NCBI GenBank assembly: GCA_947579665.1
Contig: OX388350.1
Location: 88,493,152 to 88,557,151, forward strand
DNA from: Sympetrum striolatum
Taxonomy: Eukaryota; Arthropoda; Insecta; Odonata; Libellulidae
Direction: 5' to 3'
DNA length: 64,000 bases
Shown: positions 22,866 through 34,559 of the stretch, piece after piece
How the letters are laid out: every line of letters begins with the position of its first letter
Numbering within the stretch: the stretch's first letter is position 1
Made by a program: the position numbers and the translations under genes
The notes under the pieces: model-generated
The model's database searches: none
Told to the model about the DNA's origin: nothing
What the model saw: only the letters and a program-made list of their open reading frames with translations

Positions 22866-23990
22866 ATAGGTATATCCGGAGAAGAGTCTATATATAATAG
22901 ATATATATATGGGATCAAAAGTCTAACCATGTTCCACAAGTGCCACCGACTAGAAATTTTTACCACGTTATGGCCATGGCGTGTAACCTCCAGGAAAAAG
23001 CCGACATTGTACCTCGGTGTCATGGGTTCGATTCCAGAAGGCCCCAAAGTCGCGATTTTGTCCGTAAGAATACATGGCGGGGATTTTCGAAAATTATTTT
23101 GAGGCACTTCCCCGAAAAGTAGAGATTTGAAATTCAAGAGATCGCTAGATGCCGTGCATATCTAAAGGAAACCATAAAGACATCTACGAATATAATCCTT
23201 GGTTCGATGCTAGGTCGTGGCAAAAATCGGCCGTTTAAAATGCATTGTGGAGATTTTTAAGATTTTTTTTGGACTCTTTTCCGATGGCATAGAAACTTGA
23301 AATTCGGTATGAGGTTAGATACCATAAAAATATATCATAATCAAATTTTACATATTCGCTGATGGTCCTTAGTTCGATCCCAGATGGACATTTAAATTCC
23401 TCAATGCATTTCTTACGGAGATAACGGAAACTTGTTTTAGGTACTTCCCGGCACGATATCGACTTCAAACTTTGCATATAGAAAGATCAAGTCCATACAA
23501 ATCAAACAGTGCATTCACAGCTATCAATGTGTCCTGGGTTCGACACCAGGTGTCTCTGCAATCAGAAGTTGATCCGATTTTTAGGAATTATTTTGAAACC
23601 TTTGCCAATAATATAGAAACTTCAAATTCGGCATATAGATAGAGATCATAAATAACTTTCAGAAACATTTTTTAGATTTCCAAGATCGTCCTTGGTTCGA
23701 ATCCAGAGAGCCATTTAAATTCGTGAAAATTAGAACGTCATTTGAGGCAGTTGTAGCCCATATTTCTGCTTGAATTTTCACACATAGTTAGAGATGGTGA
23801 TGTTCTATTGTGCTGCATAGTAAGTTCACAGTATAGTCCCGGGTTCGATGCCAGACGATGGAATTTCAGCGAATTTTAAGAAAAATTTCAATCCATTTTT
23901 TTCTTTTGATGGCCGTCCCGATATGATGCCGACATGAAATTAGTGTTGTTGATCTGCTTTCAGTATGCAAGCAACATTTTACTCGTATAA
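22866..23990 (+). repeat. Box-B-array repeat, six-motif copy 2
   Basis: Directly follows copy 1 after a tatccggagaag linker. Box-B-like motifs begin at 23025, 23201, 23371, 23537, 23694 and 23842: intervals of 176, 170, 166, 157 and 148 bp, exactly those of copy 1 although the two have diverged in sequence. The head is more diverged (ccatgttccacaagtgcc). The tail matches the other copies. Non-coding. Confidence 0.85.
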
Positions 23991-24055
23991 TAGATAGATA
24001 GGATACAAATTCACAGGCTAAACCACAAGCGTCATTGACTTGAAATTTTTACAGC
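23991..24055 (+). repeat. Box-B-array repeat, truncated third head
   Basis: A GATA run and then ggatacaaattcacaggcta, acaagcgtcattgacttg; it stops after about 65 bp, before the first box B. It shows that the array once ran on, or that a head was copied. Confidence 0.75.
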
Positions 24056-26300
24056 ATAGATACACTTCAGATGACTATGTAGACTTAATTATAACTTGGT
24101 TAATTTGTTAGGAAAGAATCATAGCCTAGTATTTGCCATCAACCTTCAATTATGAAGCATGTTTTGTGATCAAGGCTGTTAATGTAATATTAATCACTTT
24201 TTATTTCCCTGTTGAAAACCAATGGGCACTTCAGCTAAATGAAAACAAACTGATGCTCTGTACTCCTAAATGAATAGTAAATTCTTAGGTAAAACTAAAC
24301 ATAGGCATAATTGAATAGGTTAAACATTTTGCTATTAAAGTTTCTAGATCACCAGCAATCAAATTACAAATTAATGTATCTGCACATGAGTCTGACATCA
24401 ACCATAAACTCCCTACACCATCTCAAACATTTCCAATCTTATCCTCACTCCTATTTCTTCAAAATTCCAACAATTCAACAGTAATGCGAATTATTCTGCA
24501 ATTTCAAACTGTTACCTTTGAAGCTAATCAAGAAAGAAATATTCCTAACGGGTGAACAGAGAATACACACTTTTAAAAGTCAAGAACACCACTGTTGAGG
24601 TAGCATGATTATTAGCATTTGCTGTAGTAAGCAAAAGAAATGAGAAATAGGGTTGCCTAGGTCAATGGGGAATTTTACCAGAAAATACTGTTTCCAACAT
24701 CAAGTAGAACGAGTTTAGAAATTAGGAAATGGCTTGTAAGAGCAGCAGATGTCAGAATTTCACAAGCACTGGGCGAATGCTGGTTTGGATGAACAATGAA
24801 AATAAATTGGACTAACTTGTTAATTAGTAAAGGGGTCGCGCAAAATTCTCCAATTTTTGACCCCCCATGTAGCAGGACCGTAAAGCCAGGCAGGACCTCC
24901 GTTATGTATCGACTGCTTCATGAAAAGTTTTGGGCTTAACTTGGGAAAGAAAGATTTTTAGTTCCCAATAATAATCACTTTTTAATAAACAGTTTCAATT
25001 TGAAAGCTATTCATACATTTCACCTAGATAAGATGACCTCTTGCTAATGAACACAGCCTACCACACTCCACTCAACCTCTTCTGTTTGACACTCGCTCGG
25101 ATCAGAGCTGCCAATTTTCCACGGTGAATGGTGCACGAGTTTTAAATTCAACCTTTAAAGATGCATAAATTCTGCTATTCTTGCAGTTCTAAAAGCGTGA
25201 CATAACACAAACCTTGAACCCCCCAAATTGCATTACTTAATTTGTGTACAGCCCCAAAGAAAAAATAAAGAGAAGTCTCATAAAAACATTGATTAAAAGA
25301 TAGAGAAAATTATCCGAGAGTACAGAAGGAGGTACAAGAAGGAATGAGGGAATCATAGGAAAAAGACGATTAAGAACAATTAAGAGATTTTTCCCATATT
25401 GCACACATGTTATTCTGAAAATTGAGGACATCTTCATTATTCAAGTAAAGCGATTATCTGTTATCTGCAATAGATAATGCATAAAGAATAAAATTGTATA
25501 CTTTTATAATAAATTTTTACCTTAAACTATCAGTTTCATCTGTATTTGCAAGCAACTAAAATAGTTCATGTGATCAGTTCATTGCATGATAAACTGTATA
25601 TCAGTACACATCATAACTTTATGACGAAAAATACCATAAAAGCATTATTATTATTTAGGCATCAAACTTTGACTAATAAATTTTCAAAGAATATATCCAT
25701 CTCATGTATATTTCCAGAAAAGGAATGTACCAACTCTATAATAAACATGGTCTAGTAATTAAATTATACACAATCTAATCAAACAAAACAAAAATTTAAA
25801 TAAGAACAGCAATAATTAAATATTGAGAGTGTATATTGCAGTATAGTGTGTGTAGATAATTGACCAATACACCCCTGACAAGTCATTTTATAATTACAGA
25901 TGGAGAAAATAAAATTAATAAAGCTTGTTCACCATAAGAGTTAGTTCGACCCCAAACCTGTAGAAAAGCATTCAATTCAGGAATGCTATTCCATTTCACA
26001 AGCACTGAGAATTGTGAAACCAAGCCAAATAAACCAAAGAAAACTTTTATGTTATGAACTCATTCGATTGTATACACACAGAAAGTAAAGATATCTTTCT
26101 AAATACAGACTTTCTGATCAATTTTCAGTAAACTATCACAACCTAGAATATTAAAATATAACTCGATTGTAACCTAAAAAAACTGATTTATTAAGAGAGA
26201 AAAGATGGCAAAATAGGTAATTAAATCATAATGAAACATGATGAATGGTTGAAATAACAGCTGATCTTGAATGGTTATTCCATAGCTGATATCAAAATGT
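24056..26300. other. AT-rich intron sequence, no recognised features
   Basis: About 2.2 kb inside the large first intron. Open frames at 25237-25437 (minus) and 25546-25755 (plus) are short and without domains. I see no terminal repeats or RNA genes. Confidence 0.4.
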
Positions 26301-26301
26301 A

Positions 26302-28250
26302 CCGTATTTTCTGGTAAATAACACGCACCTACTAGATAACACGCATTTTAAAAATCTCTTCACTGTGAGAAATGTATAGATAACACGCATTTCAAAATTC
26401 CTTCTCTGTGATATATGTATTGATAACGGGCATTTCAAATTTGTACTATTTTTTCATAAAGCGCTTCAAAGATCGTTATGTTGCTGTTTAAGCTGCAGGG
26501 AAATCATTATAACTACCTTTCTATGGACAAATGAACTAGGAAATAAACAATTTTGAAAGTGGTATCGAAGGTATTTCAATAGTACCTAATTATATTTATT
26601 ATTGTAAGGCCATGGAAGAAAGAACAGCAAAAACACGCAAATTGTACACGGCTCAGTTTCAGCTGGAAGTTATTCAGTTTGCAAAAGTTAATGGAAATCG
26701 TGCAGCAGGGAGAAAATTCAATTTAAAGAAGCTAGTGTGAGAGAGTGGAGAAAGAATGAGGAGGTTTTTAAGAAACTGCATCGTGGAAAACGAGCCATGC
26801 GCTACAGAAAGTGTTTCTGGCCAACACTCGAAAAAGAACTTTACGACTGGATTATTCGTGAACGATCAAGAGGAATAAGACTCTCAACAACTAGAATTTT
26901 ACTTCAAGCAAAGCAAATTGCACGAGAGAAAAACATAACTGACTTCAAAGAATATCCCTCTAGGGGATTCCGGTTCATGATGAGAAATAATTTAAGTGTT
27001 CGTGCCGTGACAAGCATTGGTCAAAAACTACCTGTAGATTGGGAGGCCAAGGTGATAAAATTTAGACAGTTTGTGAAAGAGTGCATTTTCGAAGTGGAAG
27101 AAATGCATGTGGGTAATATGGATGAGGTCCCAGTAAGTTTTGACCTTCCAACTGCAAGGACTGTGAATCTTAAAAGGAAGTGTCCATTACAACGACAGGA
27201 CACAAAAAGTCAAATTTTACAATTGTATTGTGCATAACGTCAGATGGTTCCAAGCTATCTCCTATGGTGACATTTAAGAGGAAAACCATTCCAAAGGGGC
27301 GTTTCTCGAAAGACCTTATTGTTACCACAAAAAAAGAAAGGATGGATAAATAAAGAAATGATGAAGACCTGGTTGGATAATGTTTGGAAAAAATGTAAAC
27401 ATGCTTTCTTCAGCCCCAAATCTGGTTTAATTATGGATGCATGTCGAGCCCATTTAGTGCCCGAAGTAAAGAAATTGGTCAACAAATACTCCAAGGTAGC
27501 AATTATACCTGGTGGACTGACGAAGAAACTTCAACCCCTTGATTTAAAGGTGAATAAATCCTTCAAATCAAAACTTTGAGCTAAGTGGTAGGATTGGATG
27601 ATTGCAGGTGTCCATAAATATACAAACTCTGGGAAGATGAAGCGACCATCTTATGAGGAAATATGCAAATGGATATCGGAAAGCTGGAATTCAGTGACAG
27701 TAACTTGCGTCCAAAGAGGTTTTCATAAATCATTTGGGGATTTGCAGGTTACAGAAGCAACAGACTCTGAAAACGATGAAGCTACTGAGGAAAGCAAAGT
27801 TGCTGATCTTCCGGTGGAAATACTGCGAACTATGGATTCGTTCCAGTGTGACTCGGGAGATGAATTTTATGGTTTCAACTAAGATTTATGTTTGCAAGTT
27901 AGAGAGAAGATTTATGTTTGCAAGTTTTAATGTAATTCTTGTACTAATTACTTAAGTTTCCTTTTTTATGCTTTCCTCCTTTGTGTTATGCAGACAATGT
28001 TTTTTCACCACTGTAATGTTTTGCAATAATTACTCTTATTTTGAAATTAATTATAGAATTACATTAACATTTACAATATGTTGGTTATAATAAAATTGCC
28101 CTAGTAAGTGAGTATTGTTTAAATCATTTGTTTCCGAGTTCAATATTCAATTAAACTAGATTTTCCGTTATATATCATGCACTATTATTTTTATCATTTT
28201 TCTATATTTTTTGTATAGATAACACGCGGGTTATCTACAAGAAAATACGG
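26302..28250 (+). mobile_element. Pogo/POGK-like DNA transposon, near full length
   Basis: Terminal inverted repeats: the left begins CCGTATTTTCTGGTAAATAA at 26302 and the right, reversed from 28250, begins CCGTATTTTCTTGTAGATAA. Just inside the left end GATAACACGCATTT-like motifs repeat three times (about 26336, 26380 and 26420), typical of subterminal transposase sites. TA precedes the left end but not the right (CAA follows), so the target duplication is not intact. The transposase is the pseudogene at 26612-27882. The same end type occurs in the MITE pieces at 13506 and 40055. Confidence 0.85.
26612..27882 (+). pseudogene. POGK-like pogo transposase, frameshifted
   Basis: N-terminal part: KLYTAQFQLEVIQFAKVNGN, then a helix-turn-helix (NRAAGRKFN), a frameshift at about 26735, then SVREWRKNEEVFKKL. 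The CENP-B-type DNA-binding half is TLEKELYDWIIRERSRGIRL. The DDE domain keeps NMDEVPVSFDLP (first Asp), LIMDACRAHL (second) and PGGLTKKLQPLDLKVNKSFK (third Asp). Further breaks occur at about 27175 (frame change), 27317 and 27577 (stops). The acidic C-terminus ends CDSGDEFYGFN. The order and motifs match pogo-class transposases related to vertebrate POGK; it is inactive. The only host context is the intron it sits in. Confidence 0.88.
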
Positions 28251-29339
28251 CAATTAACATGATTTTTATTTCAAGATGGAGTTTTCTCCCTTAAAAAAAA
28301 ACTAAACGAGCTATAAACAGAAACTAAATGGAAATGGCAACCAATCAAACCACAATAAATTGGGCAAAAGATTGCAAAATAAAAAACTTGAGGCTTATGA
28401 CCATTTGGAGAAGATAACTGATTCACTGATCCAGCAATATATTAAATTTTACATACAAAATAAATCATAAACAAGATGTAATACTCATCAGCTAAATTTT
28501 CAATTTTTTAGAAGATAACCACTTTACAGAAGTCAGTGCAATAACCTATGACTAATTATAACTATAACACAAAATTGTAGGACAAAATGATGTCATAAAA
28601 CTTATAAAAACAAAAATAATTTATGAACATAAAATATCAAATTTGTGTAATAGTTAGCATAATATGCCATTTATGATTGGATATAATGAAATACAAAATG
28701 TTGTACCTGCATGTATCAACATGAGCAAAATAAGCAGCAATGATAAGCATAGAGCTCAGCATATTTCTTTAAGTATTTACAAAATGAACCATATTTCAAC
28801 AAGTTTTAAATACAGTAGTAATAAAATCAACAGACCTAGTAGTTATTTGCATACTACTACTATGTTCAAAAACAAATCTGTTGAGATTCTGCTCATAGTG
28901 CTTAGCCGTTAATAGGGTGTAGGTTTTGTTGAAATATATTCAGTATCAAGGGAGATATTGAATTATTTCCAAACAGACTTCATCGATAATTTTACCGGGT
29001 AATCTTTAAAAAGAAACTAAAATAACAAATGACCTTATGTTAACTCTTTACACAAATCCAGTACCAAGGAAAGGTGACTGACTGACTGAGCAAATTTTAA
29101 TTGAATAAGTTCACATCTCCAAACAATAGCACTGTAAATTAAATAAAAATGAGTGTGAATGGAAAAAAAACTCATAGTATTCTAACTTGACACAAACAAA
29201 TGAAGCAGTAGCCTTTAACACATTTGAAAGTCTAATCAAAGTTAAATATAAGTATTAAAAAAAAACAGGACAGTGAGAGGTTAAAATATATGTAGTGGAA
29301 AAGTAGAAAGTTGTAAAAAAAATGGGATTAAGTGCTCAC
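28251..29339. other. Intron sequence, no recognised features
   Basis: AT-rich DNA between the pogo element and the first coding exon. One 82-codon frame (28664-28912) has no recognisable domain. Confidence 0.4.
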
Positions 29340-30110
29340 TTGAGGCATTGGATTCATTACAGCTGTGAGACCTCCGGATGCTCCTCCAGCAGGCTGCAGA
29401 TACAGTGGAAGGATTGGCACCACTCTAGCACCGGACTGAGTAACAACTGGGGTTGGAACCACTTTCTGTGCTCCCTTCGCGACCTGTACTACAACAGATG
29501 GCATAAGGCCAGCGTGTGGTTGCAAGATATGGCATTCTTGATTACGTTGCCCTGAGATTCCAATATTCTGATTGCTAGGCACACAAGAAACTTGTTGCCT
29601 ACCCTGGTGTCCAACTTGAACTACCACTGGCTGAGTTGGCATTCCTTGTGAATGTAAGACAGAGGGTAAGCAGGATGGCAAGGATAGAGCGGTGGGTTCA
29701 CTTTGACTGCAAGCCGGAGTCGATGCAGGCAATTGTACGACCACCGGAGAACTGTCAGATGTAGGCTGTTGATGAGTCTGAGTTAAAAGCTGTTGTAACT
29801 TCAGTGGAGTAGCAGGTACTTGAACAGGAGGTACGGAGATAGATGGAGACAAAACCCCCATGTTGGTGGAAGCGTCAACTTTAAGACTTCGATTGGAAGT
29901 TTGTTGCACAACACCATCGGGATTCATTGTTTGCACTTGACTTGGAGACACATTTTCTGCGACGGATGTTCCTATATTATTATCGTTGGAGATCTCTTCC
30001 ACGTTTGTTCCTGGCGATTCCTGCGTCGATACAACAACAGTGACTGTTGTTTCTCTCGCTGAATTCATTACTGATGTCACTATGGGCGTTCCCAAAAAAT
30101 TCGGCTCCAT
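29340..30110 (-). CDS. First coding exon of an S/T/P/Q-rich protein, possible transcription regulator
   Basis: 257 codons starting at an ATG at 30110 (MEPNFLGTPIVTSVMNSARE) and ending in phase 0 at a GTGAGC donor after NPMPQ (29340). Rich in Thr, Ser, Val, Pro and Gln, with a TTVTVVVSTQ stretch, LKLQQLLTQTHQQPT, and repeated QPVVVQV / PSVVVQVA phrases reminiscent of Q-rich activation domains of Sp- or HCF-like regulators. No signal peptide, membrane segment or zinc finger. An AG just upstream of the ATG (taactag, gtaaaag) suggests a separate 5' non-coding exon. Downstream exons lie 20 kb away at 8760-9076 and 1113-1308. I do not recognise the family; nuclear function is inference from composition. 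Confidence 0.75.
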
Positions 30111-31924
30111 TTCTTTTACCTAGTTAAAATTGAGAAACCCCCCATTCAAAAGCAGTTCTGAAGCGTTATTAAAATTTTACGCTAAAATAGAGCATAATAC
30201 TTACTTTAAGATAGTAAAAGAAATTTTGAAATTTATTGCGTATTTTTTGCTTATGGAACAACGAGTGCTAAAAACTGCTAACTTCCATTTTCTACTTCCG
30301 AATTAGAGTTGGCAAATATGACATTTATACCGCTTTGTGTGACACAAAAAACTTCGTCGATTTTATCTTATAGAACAGGAAATAACGCTAGACACGAAAA
30401 GTTAAAAGATTTCAAAGACCCAACGCACCATCAACACACATGCTTCGGTTTGCCGCTTTGCTTTGTTTTTATGCTCGAAGTTAAATTTCAATTTATTAAA
30501 TTATAATACCGAAAAAAATTTTTAATTATGCGTTTAAAATAAACAGAAATACACAATTTACTTTTTCCATTCAAAACAGAGAAACGATACGGTGGGAAAG
30601 GACTACAAACAATGTTCATTTATGTTCAACCCAACGTACCGTTCTCAACTTTCCCGGTAGCGTAACACAATTTCAAAAAAACAAAATGAAAGGATTAACA
30701 CTTGATGTCGCAATAAACTGGTAGCTCATTATTATATATTGAATAAGTATTAAGGTAAACTTTTACTTACTGTTGTAAATGTATTATACAGCAAAATAAG
30801 ATGATATACAAAACACTAACGTAATGGAAACGTCGGAAATCACCCTCCCCCATAGTCGCTGATGCATCTTGACGTCATTTAGTTCTCAGCCAATAATGAT
30901 TTCAAGTTTTCGGTTAACAATGAAATTGGCTTCATACAGCATCTTTGACCGCAATAAACCTGTGTTATAATATTTACACTCATTGCAAGATGGTCTCCGA
31001 AAACTTTGGCGATGAATATATAGCAATCAATAAATATTCTCTGCGAGGTCCACTGATGTTCATTTTGAAATCGAGCTCTATTTTTCTTAACTCGGGTACA
31101 TTAGTAACCTCGGATTATCTTGGAATTCCTCGTTTTCAGAGAGAGAATAAGGTGCGGTTTTATCATCTCATATTAAATTCTTGGTAAATGTGTGAAACTA
31201 GAAATTTACCTAATTCTTTCTTCTAACTTAGATTTCTCATATTTTTTTAAATGCCATCGAACAATCTCTTCACGGTCGAAGTCAGCAGAAACCATAAAAA
31301 AGTAAAGATGGGGATTGTACAATAAATTGTATTATTATTACCTTTGATGAAATAGTCTTACTTTAATTCGTATGGAGAAGCGAATATCAGAGTTTGGTTA
31401 AATCTAGTGCGACAAAAGTTTTTTCCCAAAGGACGTTCATCGAGAATTTTACCCCGAGTTTTTACATAGATCAGATTCGCTTTCGGACGTTGCGAATCAG
31501 CAAATGAATGCGAACGCAAGGATGAAGGCCTCAACATTCAGATCGCCTAATTCCTTACTTATTACTCTTGCAACTAAATTAATAGGTATTTTTCAGCTTC
31601 TTTGGTATTCTATAAGTATTATACCAGGATACGGGTATTCATCCCAATATTTACCATATATGACTTACATCTCAGCGAGTAAGGTCTAAATTATTCATAA
31701 AAGTGTATGCATGTATTAGTGTATACATGTGTGCGATAGGGCACATGCGCAAGCAACACATGATGAAAATTTTTGACTTAAGCAAATTATATTATCCGAC
31801 ACACCCCCTTAGAGTTAAAATTACTTTCAAACAGTAAATAATCTATTTCGGTAATTTAAATAGTAAGTATTAAGCAATACAATCAATGGAAGAAGATTTA
31901 ACTTTGTTGAAGTCCATCAGGTGG
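30111..31924. other. Upstream region of the minus-strand gene
   Basis: Contains a TGACGTCA CRE-type palindrome near 30870 and an inverted CCAAT (ccaat at about 30890), which could belong to a promoter on either strand. A segment at 31187-31205 (gtgaaactagaaatttacc) resembles the right end of the 211-bp MITE at 51230. Short frames here show no domains. Confidence 0.35.
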
Positions 31925-32008
31925 TGAGGAAAATAACGAGGTCCCAATTGCACAAAAAAATATTCAATAAACATTTCGTGTGGAATTGGGACTTAGTTAT
32001 TTTCCTCA
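31925..32008. repeat. 30-bp-arm foldback
   Basis: The arms 31925-31954 (tgaggaaaataacgaggtcc..) and 31979-32008 are reverse complements at 27 of 30 positions with a 24-nt loop. It lies about 100 bp past the end of the copia pol remnant (reading minus), so it could belong to the retrotransposon 3' region or be an independent MITE. Confidence 0.85.
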
Positions 32009-32039
32009 TCGTATTAAGCAATAGTTGAAAAAAAATCCT

Positions 32040-34480
32040 GATCGTGAAAGACTTGATACTTGAATTCCCTAATAGAGAAAAACAAAACATATTTTTTCTT
32101 AACAGTTAAGAGTGGTTTAGTCAATATGTTGGCCAAGTGCTTGGTTGAGGGGCAGTATTTCAAGTCGTAAAATCATTCATGGTACAGTTGAATATGAAAT
32201 GATACTTCACAGCAATGTGTTTTGTTCTCTTATTTAGCTGTCTAGACTTCATCAGTTTTATGGCACTTCGGTTGTCAATTTCCAAGATAGCACTTTGTTC
32301 TTTCATCTTCTCCTATTAATTCATAATGTAAGCTCGTAATATTACTTCCTTTGCACACTCAGCAGCGGATATATATTCTGATTCAGCTGTTGGTGTGTAA
32401 ACTATTTGCTACTTCCTTGAACTCCACACTATTGGTGCTTCATTATACAAAATGATGTACTTTTTCCATCCTTAATATAACCAGAATAGGCAGCATCACA
32501 ATAGGCTCTAAGCTTATATTTTTCAATTGGATCTTCATCTTTGGTTCTCTTGTAGAAGTTTTAGTCTACTCTACCAGTCTTCTTTGTACCTTCTTGACAT
32601 TTGCAATATCCATAAATGTTGGATTCTCCACTTTTCTACTAGCATAATTGACAATGTAGGATAAATCTAGTCTTTCTCAAGGATAGTCATAATTAGCTTC
32701 CTTCAGCCATACAGTACTAAAATTAGAGTGAATTTTATCTTCTGAATCTTGTTTTCCTGAATCCATTTGTATTTTCATGATTTTACAGTTCTGCATGTTA
32801 TACCTCTCCAGTATGTTTCTTGCAATATTCTCTTGGCATTGAAATAGTACCTTTTCTGTCCTCCAAAGTATCTATCTGGAATTTCATTAGTTTTCGTTTC
32901 AAATTCTCTGTGGAGTTTTTGAAAGATTTGGATTCAACAAAACAACCACTTTTCTTTGATTTCCAAATCCTTCAGGCAACCTTATAAAAATAGCCTTTCG
33001 AGTTCGCTATACAAAAAAGCTGTTCTCACACTCTTTGTATGTGGTTCCTTTTCTGCTGTGATTGCAAAGAGCATTTATATCCACCACTGGACTAAAGATT
33101 ACTTGAAAGTCAATATCATCTGACAGCTCAAATCCTCTTGCAACTAGACGAGCTTAGTAGCATCTGCCATCTTCCTTTTACACAACTTGATATAATTACT
33201 TTTCCTCTTGCATCTTCTTTCTGTTTTCCATATTTTGCTCTTCAGGAGACTTCTTTTCCTATCTTCCTTTTTCCTCTTTTTTTTTGTCAGGTTCATTGCA
33301 CTGAGACTAAATGAAACAAGCTTTATGATATGTATCTTCCTTAGTGTCTTCTGGTTCAAAAACGAAGTTCATAGTATTTAAATTGTTTGGTTTTATTTTC
33401 AGTTGCTGTCTGTCTATCAGATTTCTTCTTACTCGAATTCGTTGATTTTCTTCTGTTTCTCTATCTTGTTTATTATCTTCGTGATTTTCTTGTTCTTCAT
33501 TTTAATGGCTTTGTTTATCATTTTCTACTTTCAGAGATTCTCTTGACATCTCTTCCTGGTAAATGTGACATCTCTTGCTGCTTGGATCCTTCTGTTACAT
33601 GGATTTCAAATTCGATATCCATGTACTGAATAGCCTATGAATATTCCCTTTTGACTTCTACGATCAAGTTTTCTTAGGTTTCCAAAATATAAAAATTTGT
33701 CCAAAGTCTTCCAGAACAGATACATTTGCTCTCCTTCCTTTCCAAATGGTGGTTGTATCCACAGACTAGGTAGTACTTCTGTTTAACAGATGTTCTGCAG
33801 TTTGTAAAACATATCCCCGAACCCAGACGACACAGGATATGTAATACAAGTTTACAAAATTTTCTTATTCTCTTCTTCTGTTTTATCCTTTGTGTGAAGC
33901 GAATGTATTTTCAGAAAGTGAGTGTAATCATCTAGTACAGGTAGAAAGTGTCCCTCATTGTCATGTGTTTCTGGGGGTTATTTTTCCACTAACATCTATA
34001 AGCAGGATATCCAGGGGTCTAGTACCTCTAGTCCTTCCAAACAGATTTCTGGTTTTCTTGCTCATGATATAATATTCACAAATTTCTTCTTGGCAGTTGT
34101 ATCTCTTGATATCTTTGTCTACTACGTCACACAGATAAGGTATTTTTCTTACATAATAAAAATTGATATGGCCCACCTTTTGGTGCCAGTTAATGATGCT
34201 TTGTCTTCAGGTCAGCATTTATTCATAAAATTTCTGATTATTCATATGAATCTCCACAGATCCTTGTTTTGTTTTCTTTCCTTCCATCACAATTTTACTT
34301 TCTACACTATAATGCCTTTATCTTATTTTCACCGCTTCATTATCAAAGATAGCAATACCACTATCGTTAGTAACTGTATTTATTGAAAGCAGATTCCAGG
34401 TTAAACCAGGTAAGTGTAGGACATCAGTGAGAGTAACTTCTTTGGATTCCACTTTTCCTGAGAGAGCCTCCGTGCAATTC
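32040..34480 (-). pseudogene. Ty1/copia retrotransposon pol, decayed
   Basis: Read on the minus strand the domain order is: end of protease region (ESKEVTLTDVLHLPGLTWNL at about 34450-34390), GAG-pre-integrase (VGHINFYYVRKIPYLCDVVD near 34170), integrase core start (FLPVLDDYTHFLKIHSLHTK near 33940), reverse transcriptase piece (FIRLPEGFGNQRK, about 33000), and RNase H (RAYCDAAYSGYIKDGKST at about 32500; SAILEIDNRSAIKLMKSRQL at about 32270), ending LANILTKPL near 32130. Many stops and frameshifts. Protease-integrase-RT-RNase H order is that of copia, not gypsy. No paired LTRs found; gag is missing. Confidence 0.85.
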
Positions 34481-34559
34481 AGTAAACTCAGTCCGAAAGT
34501 GGGCCAACTTCAGATGTCAGATTCTACCCAACAAATAAAACGAGTCGGAGGCAGAGGGA

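Noticed and set aside
21785..23990. CRISPR array or satellite
   Set aside because: Units are 150-176 bp, diverged, in a eukaryotic genome, and organised as six-unit elements with defined ends; there are no short identical repeats with unique spacers.
29322..30062. Plus-strand frames at 29322-29555 and 29820-30062
   Set aside because: Antisense shadows of the first coding exon on the minus strand.
33144..33359. Lys/Arg-rich 71-codon minus-strand frame
   Set aside because: It lies inside the decayed copia pol between integrase and RT; a low-complexity by-product of a frame shift.
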